A DNA stretch of 64,000 bases from Pelodera strongyloides (GCA_036852015.1 JAANDG010000082.1:297474-361473); one strand, 5' to 3'; counted from the first letter of the stretch, positions 49,001 through 61,480 are shown. Notes: generated from the letters alone by a model not told the origin. Program-made: numbers and translations.

Positions 49001-50956
49001 TTTCACTCAAAACAAATTTCGTCTTTTTCAAGCAGATGATTTGAGAGCAAAATAGAGTGTTCTCGTGGAAAGCACACCCAACCATAAGCATACTGAGGAC
49101 CGAGGATCTTTCCGAGAGCTGAAATATTGCCTTAATATCCCTCACTTTGTCTTCTTTCATCATTGAAATAAAGGGATGTAATTATTCACCGCTGGAAATA
49201 TTATTGTGACGTTGTTCTGCTACGGTTTAAGTACCATGGCAATTGGTAGGGAACACAATTTGAGGGAAACAAGGATTCGGTGTGAAAAAAACGGAACAGA
49301 ACCTTAAGGCAACCCTTTTTTAAGAATATCATTTGATTATATAAAGAATAACGTATGTCAAATTGTATGATTGTGTAACGAATGCGGGGGGAGGTCACCG
49401 AGCAGCTCAAACTGTTCGATATTTATTTCGCCTTAAAATAGAATTATATGATATCCTGTAGTCGACAATGAAATTTTTATTATCTCGTTTAGTGATCTGC
49501 TCTTCGAAACCTATTAGAGCGACGCAGTAGCAAAACAATTGTGTCTTAGTTCTTCTAGTGCTGGAATAATAGCTAATAGTAATATGGTTCACAGGCAAAC
49601 AAGCACCTAGTGGAAAAATACTTTTGGTTTTTTACAGGTATAATTTTGAGCCCCGTGGCACTGTTCACTTTATTAAAACGAAATAGCGGCCGGTTGTTGA
49701 AACGCATCTCAATTACTTGCATTCCTATGCATTTATGCTGAACATCAAATATGTAGTGGCTGCGACCGTTTTCAGTAGCAACTCTGGACCATCATCAGGG
49801 CGAACCAACTTCAGCCAATAAACACAAAGGTCATGAATTGTTCATAAAATTACACTTCAGCCGAAATACTTGCACAAAAAATATTTACAGACAGAGAAAG
49901 TATGAAAAAAAAAATACTCCGTAAAAATAAAGCCACAATTAGAAACTTTTCACAATCTAACTTAACTTGAAGGCACAAAGTAACTTGAAGGCAATATGCA
50001 ATGTTGCAACCATTATTGGGACAATTATTTTCATTAGGGAAATAGTAGGCAAGATATCGCACAGAAAGGTCGATTCATGAGGATATCGAAAATAGAGAAA
50101 GCTTAATGAGTTTGTTATGTCAACTTTCTAGCCGCTCGCCACTACTCATTATCGAAGATTAAAAGTCTCACTCCCATATTGAAAACATAATGGCAGTCGT
50201 AAAGCCTAGAAATTGTTTTTGGTCTTCAGGCATTTATGTGAATCACATATTATTTCATAGCATTAGCATACAAGGGCTTGTTTTCAATGTTTCAAGATTT
50301 TTCTCTTCTACATTTATGTGACTTGGCGGCCGAAACGGGTTACCTGGGTATTACCGGGTACTTTTGTATAATTTTCCTTTTTGCACACTTCTCTTAGTTC
50401 TTTCTCATAGTTTGCTTTTAGTTCATAAGCAGTTATACTTTTAGTTTATTACGAACGATATTTTTGATTAAAAAAACGTAGTGTTGGTTGCGTGAGAAAA
50501 TATATCAAGGAAATAGTGCAGTCGTCGCAAAACAAGCCATCGATTTATCGATTTTTTGCTTTCTTTCATAAGCCAATGTGCTTTCTTAGTTTCTGCCTAC
50601 TTCTTCGTCTGTTTCCTTGTACAAAATAAGCACCATATTGTATAGTATCTTACATATGTTTTAAACTCGATGTAGCTGATAGAAGCTAGTAAAGGGTGAC
50701 GTGGAACGAGGGTTCAAGTACAGTTGCGGTTGCTTCTTTTTGCAAAATTATTAGGTAAACAGAATTGCGAGTCATGTATATTAAAAGTGCTAGCTTCACA
50801 ATAGCTTTGCCGTCGCCTCCTAATAGGAAAATAGTAGACGCGTGACGTCGTCGATGTCATAAATTATAATCTTTACTATTTATTTGGAAAAACAAGGAAT
50901 CATGTCGTTTGACGTTTGACACGAAGATGAGGCTTGTTAAATTGATTAAAAGTGAA
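46089..50956. other. 4.9-kb region with no confident gene
   Basis: AT-rich. Apart from a possible terminal exon at 48626-48829, I found no open segments with consistent splice signals. Frames at 47078-47263 (hydrophobic start), 47704-47928 and 49850-50062 lack ATG context or domains. Confidence 0.4.
48626..48829 (+). CDS. Possible terminal exon, product unknown
   Basis: After a TTTTCAG acceptor, 67 codons are open to a TAA at 48827-48829. The peptide has mixed, protein-like composition: HLCVATSWSYLPSYMEELSQ, then YVGISAEATNNHRTC, ending in a basic tail and PTSGPSK. I found no matching upstream exon: the nearest hydrophobic open segment (about 48510-48574) ends in the wrong phase. It could be the 3' end of a gene or a chance frame. 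Confidence 0.3.
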   Translation, partial: HLCVATSWSYLPSYMEELSQYVGISAEATNNHRTCSTLSENAKKKIYHDRIKRNYTTNYAPTSGPSK

Positions 50957-52340
50957 GTCAATAGCAGAACAACAACGGCAAAGTACTCTCGCTCTCTGTC
51001 CTACTTCTAACTAAACCCAAAACATAATAACTAAATCTCAGATGGATCTCGACGGTCAACGTTCACCCTCAAACAATGCCAACACCTGAAGCTGCTCCAA
51101 TGCCAATTCCCCGAGAAGACGCGGTTCTCGGAGTTGAACAAGGGAGCACCCCAAGTCTCAACATATTTCTAAGCTACAAAGTTCCCCTCAAACAATGCCA
51201 AAACCAAGCTGCTCCAAGCCAATTCCCCGAGAAGACGCGGTCTCGGAGTTGAACAGGGAGCACCCCCAAGTCTCACAATTCTAAGCTCAAAAAATAAAAG
51301 TTCACCCTCAAACAATGCCAAAACCTGAAGCTGCTCCAATGCCAATTCCCCGAGAAGACGCGGTTCTCGGAGTTGAACAAGGGAGCACCCCAAGTTCACA
51401 TATTTCTAAAGCTCAAACAAATACAAAGTTCACCCCTCAAACATGCCAAACCTAAGCGGTCCATGCAATTCCCAGAGACGCGATTCTCATTGAACACGGG
51501 AGCACCCAGTCCAACATATTTCTAAGCTCAAACAAATACAAAGCCCCTCAAACAATGCAATGAAGCTGCTCCCAATCATTCCCCGAGAAGACCGGTTCTC
51601 GGAGTTGAACAAGGGAGCACCCAAGTTTCAACATAATTCTAAAGCTCAACAAATACAAAGTTCACCCTGAAACAATGCCAAAACCTGAGCTGCTCCAATG
51701 CCAATCCCAAAGACGCGCTTCTCGGATTGAAAAAGGAGCACCCAAGTCTCAACATATTTCTAAGCTCAAACAAATACAAAGTTCACCCTCAAACAATGCC
51801 AACACCTGAAGCTGCTCCAATCCAATTCCCCAGAAGACGCGGTTCTCGGAGTTTGAACAAGGGAGCACCCCAAGTTTCAACTATTTCCAAGCTCAAACAA
51901 ATACAAAGTTCACCCTGAAACATGCCAAAACATGAACTGCTCCAATGCCAATTCCCCGAGAAGACGCGGTTCTCGGAGTTGAACAAGGGAGCACCCCAAG
52001 TCTCAACATATTTCTAAGCTCAAACAAATACAAAGTTCACCCTCAAACAATGCCAAAACCTGAAGCTGCTCCAATGCCAATTCCCCGAGAAGACGCGGTT
52101 CTCGGAGTTGAACAAGGGAGCACCCCAAGTCTCAACATATTTCTAAGCTCAAACAAATACAAAGTTCACCCTCAAACAATGCCAACACCTGAAGCTGCTC
52201 CAATGCCAATTCCCCGAGAAGACGCGGTTCTCGGAGTTGAACAAGGGAGCACCCCAAGTCTCAACATATTTCTAAGCTCAGACACATACAAAATTCACCC
52301 CTCACTCAGTGTTGCAAACAATTTTCATAAAATCAAATAA
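50957..52340 (+). repeat. Degraded left edge of the array
   Basis: Starts with a spacer remnant lacking most of exon A (AAGTCAATAGCAGAAC joins two normally separated points). It continues with about seven units full of short deletions (51160-51950) and ends with three good units and a variant 3' end (stop at 52340). Units of first-position type (CCAACACC) occur inside it, which suggests that several cassettes fused after losing their spacers. Either old edge copies or uncorrected read errors could explain the indels. Confidence 0.85.
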
Positions 52341-52361
52341 TGGTGCACACTAACCAAATCT

Positions 52362-53106
52362 ATGCAGCAGCAGATGGGATTCCTCATTGGCGACAAACGG
52401 GATGGGATCTTACGTCGAGAAGATGCATCGAAGCCTCATCGTCCAACGAAGTCAATGAAAGCAAAGAATAGCAGAACAACAACGGCAAAGTACTCTCGCT
52501 CTCTATCCTACTTCTAACTAAACCCAAAACATAATAACTAAATCTCAGATGGATCTCGACGGTCAACGTTCACCCTCAAACAATGCCAACACCTGAAGCT
52601 GCTCCAATGCCAATTCCCCGAGAAGACGCGGTTCTCGGAGTTGAACAAGGGAGCACCCCAAGTCTCAACATATTTCTAAGTTCACCCTCAACAATGCCAA
52701 AACCTGAAGCTGCTCCAATGCCAATTCCCCGAGAAGACGCGGTTCTCGGAGTTGAACAAGGGAGCACCCCCAAGTCTCAACATATTTCTAAGCTCAAACA
52801 AATACAAAGTTCACCCTCAAACAATGCCAAAACCTGAAGCTGCTCCAATGCCAATTCCCCGAGAAGACGCGGTTCTCGGAGTTGAACAAGGGAGCACCCC
52901 AAGTCTCAACATATTTCTAAGCTCAAACAAATACAAAGTTCACCCTCAAACAATGCCAAAACCTGAAGCTGCTCCAATGCCAATTCCCCGAGAAGACGCG
53001 GTTTCTCGGAGTTGAACAAGGGAGCACCCCAAGTCTCAACATATTGCTAAGCTCAGACAAATACAAAGTTCACCCCTCACTCAGTGTTGCAAAATAATTT
53101 TCATAA
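52362..53106 (+). pseudogene. Array cassette 1, frameshifted
   Basis: Exon A and the 59-bp intron are intact. Exon B has four units, one shortened by an internal deletion. An extra C in GCACCCCCAAG near 52770 shifts the frame to a stop at 52837, and a T insertion at about 53002 adds a second break. Confidence 0.5.
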
Positions 53107-53137
53107 AATCAAATAATGGTGCACACTAACCAAATCT

Positions 53138-53769
53138 ATGCAGCAGCAGATGGGATTCCTCATTGGCGACAAACGGGATGGGATCTTACGTCGAGAAGAT
53201 GCATCGAAGCCTCATCGTCCAACGAAGTCAATGAAAGCAAAGAATAGCAGAACAACAACGGCAAAGTACTCTCGCTCTCTGTCCTACTTCTAACTAAACC
53301 CAAAACATAATAACTAAATCTCAGATGGATCTCGACGGTCAACGTTCACCCTCAAACAATGCCAACACCTGAAGCTGCTCCAATGCCAATTCCCCGAGAA
53401 GACGCGGTTCTCGGAGTTGAACAAGGGAGCACCCCAAGTCTCAACATATTTCTAAGCTCAAACAAATACAAAGTTCACCCTCAAACAATGCCAAAACCTG
53501 AAGCTGCTCCAATGCCAATTCCCCGAGAAGACGCGGTTCTCGGAGTTGAACAAGGGAGCACCCCAAGTCTCAACATATTTCTAAGCTCAAACAAATACAA
53601 AGTTCACCCTCAAACAATGCCAAAACCTGAAGCTGCTCCAATGCCAATTCCCCGAGAAGACGCGGTTCTCGGAGTTGAACAAGGGAGCACCCCAAGTCTC
53701 AACATATTTCTAAGCTCAGACAAATACAAAGTTCACCCTTCACTCAGTGTTGCAAACAAATTTTCATAA
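53138..53769 (+). CDS. Array cassette 2: intact two-exon repeat-protein model (190 aa)
   Basis: Exon A 53138-53265 reads MQQQMGFLIGDKRDGILRRE, then a basic Lys/Arg/Thr-rich stretch. A 59-bp intron-like segment (53266-53324, GTACTC..AATCTCAG) contains in-frame stops and a CTAAC. Exon B 53325-53769 reads KWISTVNVHPQT, then three 43-residue repeats (MPTPEAAPMPIPRED, AVLGVEQGSTPSLNIFLSS, NKYKVHPQT) and ends SLSVANKFS before TAA. The reading frame entered through the splice is the same frame in which the 129-bp units are open. There is no signal peptide or known domain. The next cassette starts 32 bases after this stop. Whether it is transcribed is unknown; a non-coding satellite is the alternative. 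Confidence 0.4.
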
Positions 53770-53800
53770 AATCAAATAATGGTGCACACTAACCAAATCT

Positions 53801-54690
53801 ATGCAGCAGCAGATGGGATTCCTCATTGGCGACAAACGGGATGGGATCTTACGTCGAGAAGATGCATCGAAGCCTCATCGTCCAACGAAGTCAATGAAAG
53901 CAAAGAATAGCAGAACAACAACGGCAAAGTACTCTCGCTCTCTGTCCTACTTCTAACTAAACCCAAAACATAATAACTAAATCTCAGATGGATCTCGACG
54001 GTCAACGTTCACCCTCAAACAATGCCAACACCTGAAGCTGCTCCAATGCCAATTCCCCGAGAAGACGCGGTTCTCGGAGTTGAACAAGGGAGCACCCCAA
54101 GTCTCAACATATTTCTAAGCTCAAACAAATACAAAGTTCCCCCTCAAACAATGCCAAAACCTGAAGCTGCTCCAATGCCAATTCCCCGAGAAGACGCGGT
54201 TCTCGGAGTTGAACAAGGGAGCACCCCAAGTCTCAACATATTTCTAAGCTCAAACAAATACAAAGTTCACCCTCAAACAATGCCAAAACCTGAAGCTGCT
54301 CCAATGCCAATTCCCCGAGAAGACGCGGTTCTCGGAGTTGAACAAGGGAGCACCCCAAGTCTCAACATATTTCTAAGCTCAAACAAATACAAAGTTCACC
54401 CTCAAACAATGCCAAAACCTGAAGCTGCTCCAATGCCAATTCCCCGAGAAGACGCGGTTCTCGGAGTTGAACAAGGGAGCACCCCAAGTCTCAACATATT
54501 TCTAAGCTCAAACAAATACAAAGTTCACCCTCAAACAATGCCAAAACCCTGAAGCTGCTCCAATGCCAATTCCCCGAGAAGACGCGGTTCTCGGAGTTGA
54601 ACAAGGGAGCACCCCAAGTCTCAACATATTGCTAAGCTCAGACAAATACAAAATTCACCCTCACTCAGTGTTGCAAACAAATTTTCATAA
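53801..54690 (+). pseudogene. Array cassette 3, frameshifted (5 units)
   Basis: Exon A, intron and four units are open. An extra C (AAAACCCTG, about 54547) gives a stop at 54552, at the start of unit 5. The 3' end also lacks one base in the CACCCTTCACTC stretch. Confidence 0.5.
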
Positions 54691-54721
54691 AATCAAATAA
54701 TGGTGCACACTAACCAAATCT

Positions 54722-55357
54722 ATGCAGCAGCAGATGGGATTCCTCATTGGCGACAAACGGGATGGGATCTTACGTCGAGAAGATGCATCGAAGCCTCATC
54801 GTCCAACGAAGTCAATGAAAGCAAAGAATAGCAGAACAACAACGGCAAAGTACTCTCGCTCTCTGTCCTACTTCTAACTAAACCCAAAACATAATAACTA
54901 AATCTCAGATGGATCTCGACGGTCAACGTTCACCCTCAAACAATGCCAAAACCTGAAGCTGCTCCAATGCCAATTCCCCGAGAAGACGCGGTTCTCGGAG
55001 TTGAACAAGCACCCCAAGTCTCAACATATTTCTAAGCTCAAACAAATACAAAGTTCACCCTCAACCAATCAAACAATGCCAAAACCTGAAGCTGCTCCAA
55101 TGCCAATTCCCCGAGAAGACGCGGTTCTCGGAGTTGAACAAGGGAGCACCCCAAGTCTCAACATATTTCTAAGCTCAAACAAATACAAAGTTCACCCTCA
55201 AACAATGCCAAAACCTGAAGCTGCTCCAATGCCAATTCCCCGAGAAGACGCGGTTCTCGGAGTTGAACAAGGGAGCACCCCAAGTCTCAACATATTTCTA
55301 AGCTCAGACAAATACAAAATTCACCCCTCACTCAGTGTTGCAAACAAATTTTCATAA
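54722..55357 (+). pseudogene. Array cassette 4, frameshifted (3 units)
   Basis: Unit 1 lacks four bases in the AACAAGGGAGCACC stretch (about 55007) and an 8-base insertion precedes unit 2 (about 55067). Units 2-3 and the normal 3' end are open. Confidence 0.5.
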
Positions 55358-55388
55358 AATCAAATAATGGTGCACACTAACCAAATCT

Positions 55389-56020
55389 ATGCAGCAGCAG
55401 ATGGGATTCCTCATTGGCGACAAACGGGATGGGATCTTACGTCGAGAAGATGCATCGAAGCCTCATCGTCCAACGAAGTCAATGAAAGCAAAGAATAGCA
55501 GAACAACAACGGCAAAGTACTCTCGCTCTCTGTCCTACTTCTAACTAAACCCAAAACATAATAACTAAATCTCAGATGGATCTCGACGGTCAACGTTCAC
55601 CCTCAAACAATGCCAAAACCTGAAGCTGCTCCAATGCCAATTCCCCGAGAAGACGCGGTTCTCGGAGTTGAACAAGGGAGCACCCCAAGTCTCAACATAT
55701 TTCTAAGCTCAAACAAATACAAAGTTCACCCTCAAACAATGCCAAAACCTGAAGCTGCTCCAATGCCAATTCCCCGAGAAGACGCGGTTCTCGGAGTTGA
55801 ACAAGGGAGCACCCCAAGTCTCAACATATTTCTAAGCTCAAACAAATACAAAGTTCACCCTCAAACAATGCCAAACCTGAAGCTGCTCCAATGCCAATTC
55901 CCCGAGAAGACGCGGTTCTCGGAGTTGAACAAGGGAGCACCCCAAGTCTCAACATATTTCTAAGCTCAGACAAATACAAAGTTCACCCCTTCACTCAGTG
56001 TTGCAAACAAATTTTCATAA
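55389..56020 (+). pseudogene. Array cassette 5, frameshifted (3 units)
   Basis: One A is missing in the CCAAAACC of unit 3 (about 55872), giving a stop at 55963. Everything upstream is open. Confidence 0.5.
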
Positions 56021-56051
56021 AATCAAATAATGGTGCACACTAACCAAATCT

Positions 56052-56824
56052 ATGCAGCAGCAGATGGGATTCCTCATTGGCGACAAACGGGATGGGATCT
56101 TACGTCGAGAAGATGCATCGAAGCCTCATCGTCCAACGAAGTCAATGAAAGCAAAGAATAGCAGAACAACAACGGCAAAGTACTCTCGCTCTCTGTCCTA
56201 CTTCTAACTAAACCCAAAACATAAATAATAACTAAATCTCAGATGGATCTCGACGGTCAACGTTCACCCTCAAACCTCAAACAATGCCAAAACCTGAAGC
56301 TGCTCCAATGCCAATTCCCCGAGAAGACGCGGTTCTCGGAGTTGAACAAGGGAGCACCCCAAGTCTCAACATATTTCTAAGCTCAAACAAATACAAAGTT
56401 CACCCTCAAACAATGCCAAAACCTGAAGCTGCTCCAATGCCAATTCCCCGAGAAGACGCGGTTCTCGGAGTTGAACAAGGGAGCACCCCAAGTCTCAACA
56501 TATTTCTAAGCTCAAACAAATACAAAGTTCACCCTCAAACAATGCCAAAACCTGAAGCTGCTCCAATGCCAATTCCCCCGAGAAGACGCGGTTCTCGGAG
56601 TTGAACAAGGGAGCACCCCAAGTCTCAACATATTTCTAAGCTCAAACAAATACAAAGTTCACCCTCAAACAATGCCAAAACCTGAAGCTGCTCCAATGCC
56701 AATTCCCCGAGAAGACGCGGTTCTCGGAGTTGAACAAGGGAGCACCCCAAGTCTCAACATATTTCTAAGCTCAGACAAATACAAAATTCACCCTTCACTC
56801 AGTGTTGCAAACAAATTTTCATAA
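56052..56824 (+). pseudogene. Array cassette 6, frameshifted (4 units)
   Basis: The intron carries a harmless 4-base insertion (ATAAATAATA, about 56222). A 7-base duplication (CTCAAACCTCAAAC, about 56270) breaks the frame before unit 1, and unit 3 has an extra C. Confidence 0.5.
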
Positions 56825-56855
56825 AATCAAATAATGGTGCACACTAACCAAATCT

Positions 56856-57615
56856 ATGCAGCAGCAGATGGGATTCCTCATTGGCGACAAACGGGATGGG
56901 ATCTTACGTCGAGAAGATGCATCGAAGCCTCATCGTCCAACGAAGTCAATGAAAGCAAAGAATAGCAGAACAACAACGGCAAAGTACTCTCGCTCTCTAT
57001 CCTACTTCTAACTAAACCCAAAACATAATAACTAAATCTCAGATGGATCTCGACGGTCAACGTTCACCCTCAAACAATGCCAACACCTGAAGCTGCTCCA
57101 ATGCCAATTCCCCGAGAAGACGCGGTTCTCGGAGTTGAACAAGGGAGCACCCCAAGTCTCAACATATTTCTAAGCTCAAACAAATACAAAGTTCACCCTC
57201 AAACAATGCCAAAACCTGAAGCTGCTCCAATGCCAATTCCCCGAGAAGACGCGGTTCTCGGAGTTGAACAAGGGAGCACCCCAAGTCTCAACATATTTCT
57301 AAGCTCAAACAAATACAAAGTTCACCCTCAAACAATGCCAAAACCTGAAGCTGCTCCAATGCCAATTCCCCGAGAAGACGCGGTTCTCGGAGTTGAACAA
57401 GGGAGCACCCCAAGTCTCAACATATTTCTAAGCTCAAACAAATACAAAGTTCACCCTCAAACAATGCCAAAACCTGAAGCTGCTCCAATGCCAATTCCCC
57501 GAAGACGCGCGTTCTCGGAGTTGAACAAGGGAGCACCCCAAGTCTCAACATATTTCTAAGCTCAGACAAATACAAAGTTCACCCCTCACTCAGTGTTGCA
57601 AACAAATTTTCATAA
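56856..57615 (+). pseudogene. Array cassette 7, frameshifted in the last unit (4 units)
   Basis: Open until unit 4, where CCCCGAAGACGCGCG (about 57497) replaces the usual sequence and leads to a stop at 57559. Confidence 0.5.
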
Positions 57616-57646
57616 AATCAAATAATGGTGCACACTAACCAAATCT

Positions 57647-58278
57647 ATGCAGCAGCAGATGGGATTCCTCATTGGCGACAAACGGGATGGGATCTTACGT
57701 CGAGAAGATGCATCGAAGCCTCATCGTCCAACGAAGTCAATGAAAGCAAAGAATAGCAGAACAACAACGGCAAAGTACTCTCGCTCTCTGTCCTACTTCT
57801 AACTAAACCCAAAACATAATAACTAAATCTCAGATGGATCTCGACGGTCAACGTTCACCCTCAAACAATGCCAAAACCTGAAGCTGCTCCAATGCCAATT
57901 CCCCGAGAAGACGCGGTTCTCGGAGTTGAACAAGGGAGCACCCCAAGTCTCAACATATTTCTAAGCTCAAACAAATACAAAGTTCACCCTCAAACAATGC
58001 CAAAACCTGAAGCTGCTCCAATGCCAATTCCCCGAGAAGACGCGGTTCTCGGAGTTGAACAAGGGAGCACCCCAAGTCTCAACATATTTCTAAGCTCAAA
58101 CAAATACAAAGTTCACCCTCAAACAATGCCAAAACCTGAAGCTGCTCCAATGCCAATTCCCCGAGAAGACGCGGTTCTCGGAGTTGAACAAGGGAGCACC
58201 CCAAGTCTCAACATATTTCTAAGCTCAGACAAATACAAAATTCACCCCTCACTCAGTGTTGCAAACAAATTTTCATAA
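57647..58278 (+). CDS. Array cassette 8: intact two-exon model (190 aa)
   Basis: Same structure as cassette 2: exon A 57647-57774, 59-bp intron, exon B 57834-58278 with three units and the SLSVANKFS end. The first unit starts MPKPEAAP rather than MPTPEAAP, and the last has KIHP instead of KVHP. Confidence 0.4.
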
Positions 58279-58309
58279 AATCAAATAATGGTGCACACTA
58301 ACCAAATCT

Positions 58310-58942
58310 ATGCAGCAGCAGATGGGATTCCTCATTGGCGACAAACGGGATGGGATCTTACGTCGAGAAGATGCATCGAAGCCTCATCGTCCAACGAAGT
58401 CAATGAAAGCAAAGAATAGCAGAACAACAACGGCAAAGTACTCTCGCTCTCTGTCCTACTTCTAACTAAACCCAAAACATAATAACTAAATCTCAGATGG
58501 ATCTCGACGGTCAACGTTCACCCTCAAACAATGCCAAACACCTGAAGCTGCTCCAATGCCAATTCCCCGAGAAGACGCGGTTCTCGGAGTTGAACAAGGG
58601 AGCACCCAAAGTCTCAACATATTTCTAAGCTCAAACAAATACAAAGTTCACCCTCAAACAATGCCAAAACCTGAAGCTGCTCCAATGCCAATTCCCCGAG
58701 AAGACGCGGTTCTCGGAGTTGAACAAGGGAGCACCCCAAGTCTCAACATATTTCTAAGCTCAAACAAATACAAAGTTCACCCTCAAACAATGCCAAAACC
58801 TGAAGCTGCTCCAATGCCAATTCCCCGAGAAGACGCGGTTCTCGGAGTTGAACAAGGGAGCACCCCAAGTCTCAACATATTTCTAAGCTCAGACAAATAC
58901 AAAGTTCACCCTTCACTCAGTGTTGCAAACAAATTTTCATAA
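58310..58942 (+). pseudogene. Array cassette 9, frameshifted at unit 1 (3 units)
   Basis: An extra A (GCCAAACACC, about 58538) gives a stop a few codons into unit 1. The remainder, 58556-58942, is open to the usual end. Confidence 0.5.
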
Positions 58943-58973
58943 AATCAAATAATGGTGCACACTAACCAAATCT

Positions 58974-59860
58974 ATGCAGCAGCAGATGGGATTCCTCATT
59001 GGCGACAAACGGGATGGGATCTTACGTCGAGAAGATGCATCGAAGCCTCATCGTCCAACGAAGTCAATGAAAGCAAAGAATAGCAGAACAACAACGGCAA
59101 AGTACTCTCGCTCTCTGTCCTACTTCTAACTAAACCCAAAACATAATAACTAAATCTCAGATGGATCTCGACGGTCAACGTTCACCCTCAAACAATGCCA
59201 ACACCTGAAGCTGCTCCAATGCCAATTCCCCGAAGACGCGGTTCTCGGAGTTGAACAAGGGAGCACCCCAAGTCTCAACATATTTCTAAGCTCAAACAAT
59301 ACAAAGTTCACCCTCAAACAATGCCAAAACCTGAAGCTGCTCCAATGCCAATTCCCCGAGAAGACGCGGTTCTCGGAGTTGAACAAGGGAGCACCCCAAG
59401 TCTCAACATATTTCTAAGCTCAAACAAATACAAAGTTCACCCTCAAACAATGCCAAAACCTGAAGCTGCTCCAATGCCAATTCCCCGAGAAGACGCGGTT
59501 CTCGGAGTTGAACAAGGGAGCACCCCAAGTCTCAACATATTCTAAGCTCAAACAAATACAAAGTTCACCCTCAAACAATGCCAAAACCTGAAGCTGCTCC
59601 AATGCCAATTCCCCGAGAAGACGCGGTTTCTCGGAGTTGAACAAGGGAGCACCCCAAGTCTCAACATATTTCTAAGCTCAAACAAATACAAAGTTCACCC
59701 TCAAACAATGCCAAAACCTGAAGCTGCTCCAATGCCAATTCCCCGAGAAGACGCGGTTCTCGGAGTTGAACAAGGGAGCACCCCAAGTCTCAACATATTT
59801 CTAAGCTCAGACAAATACAAAGTTCACCCTTCACTCAGTGTTGCAAACAAATTTTCATAA
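58974..59860 (+). pseudogene. Array cassette 10, several frameshifts (5 units)
   Basis: Two bases are lost in CCCCGAGAAG (about 59231) and one in CAAACAAATAC (about 59299), together minus three but with a stop in between. One base is lost near 59541, and one T is gained near 59628. Confidence 0.5.
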
Positions 59861-59891
59861 AATCAAATAATGGTGCACACTAACCAAATCT

Positions 59892-60787
59892 ATGCAGCAG
59901 CAGATGGGATTCCTCATTGGCGACAAACGGGATGGGATCTTACGTCGAGAAGATGCATCGAAGCCTCATCGTCCAACGAAGTCAATGAAAGCAAAGAATA
60001 GCAGAACAACAACGGCAAAGTACTCTCGCTCTCTGTCCTACTTCTAACTAAACCCAAAACATAATAACTAAATCTCAGATGGATCTCGACGGTCAACGTT
60101 CACCCTCAAACAATGCCAACACCTGAAGCTGCTCCAATGCCAATTCCCCGAGAAGACGCGGTTCTCGGAGTTGAACAAGGGAGCACCCCAAGTCTCAACA
60201 TATTTCTAAGCTCAAACAAATACAAAGTTCACCCTCAAACAATGCCAAAACCTGAAGCTGCTCCAATGCCAATTCCCCGAGAAGACGCGGTTCTCGGAGT
60301 TGAACAAGGGAGCACCCCAAGTCTCAACATATTTCTAAGCTCAAACAAATACAAAGTTCACCCTCAAACAATGCCAAAACCTGAAGCTGCTCCAATGCCA
60401 ATTCCCCGAGAAGACGCGGTTCTCGGAGTTGAACAAGGGAGCACCCCAAGTCTCAACATATTTCTAAGCTCAAACAAATACAAAGTTCACCCTCAAACAA
60501 TGCCAAAACCTGAAGCTGCTCCAATGCCAATTCCCCGAGAAGACGCGGTTCTCGGAGTTGAACAAGGGAGCACCCCAAGTCTCAACATATTTCTAAGCTC
60601 AAACAAATACAAAGTTCACCCTCAAACAATGCCAAAACCTGAAGCTGCTCCAATGCCAATTCCCCGAGAAGACGCGGTTCTCGGAGTTGAACAAGGGAGC
60701 ACCCCAAGTCTCAACATATTTCTATTGCTAAGCTCAGACAAATACAAAGTTCACCCTTCACTCAGTGTTGCAAACAAATTTTCATAA
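59892..60787 (+). CDS. Array cassette 11: intact two-exon model, five units (278 aa)
   Basis: Exon A 59892-60019, 59-bp intron, exon B 60079-60787. It has five 43-residue repeats, and an in-frame 6-base insertion (TTTCTATTGCTAAG, about 60721) adds two residues in the last repeat. This is the longest open cassette. Confidence 0.4.
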
Positions 60788-60818
60788 AATCAAATAATGG
60801 TGCACACTAACCAAATCT

Positions 60819-61449
60819 ATGCAGCAGCAGATGGGATTCCTCATTGGCGACAAACGGGATGGGATCTTACGTCGAGAAGATGCATCGAAGCCTCATCGTC
60901 CAACGAAGTCAATGAAAGCAAAGAATAGCAGAACAACAACGGCAAAGTACTCTCGCTCTCTGTCCTACTTCTAACTAAACCCAAAACATAATAACTAAAT
61001 CTCAGATGGATCTCGACGGTCAACGTTCACCCTCAAACAATGCCAACACCTGAAGCTGCTCCAATGCCAATTCCCCGAGAAGACGCGGTTCTCGGAGTTG
61101 AACAAGGGAGCACCCCAAGTCTCAACATATTTCTAAGCTCAAACAAATACAAAGTTCACCCTCAAACAATGCCAAAACCTGAAGCTGCTCCAATGCCAAT
61201 TCCCCGAGAAGACGCGGTTCTCGGAGTTGAACAAGGGAGCACCCCAAGTCTCAACATATTTCTAAGCTCAAACAAATACAAAGTTCACCCTCAAACAATG
61301 CCAAAACCTGAAGCTGCTCCAATGCCAATTCCCCGAGAAGACGCGGTTCTCGGAGTTGAACAAGGGAGCACCCAAGTCTCAACATATTGCTAAGCTCAGA
61401 CAAATACAAAGTTCACCCTTCACTCAGTGTTGCAAACAAATTTTCATAA
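60819..61449 (+). pseudogene. Array cassette 12, frameshifted in the last unit (3 units)
   Basis: One C is missing in GGAGCACCCCAAG (about 61372), giving a stop at 61393. Everything upstream is open. Confidence 0.5.
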
Positions 61450-61480
61450 AATCAAATAATGGTGCACACTAACCAAATCT

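Noticed and set aside
53116..53247. 43-codon plus-strand frame (MVHTNQIYAAADG..) in each spacer
   Set aside because: Overlaps exon A in another frame and ends in TAG before the intron. It cannot be joined to the repeats in frame, so the MQQQM frame is preferred, though expression of either is unproven.
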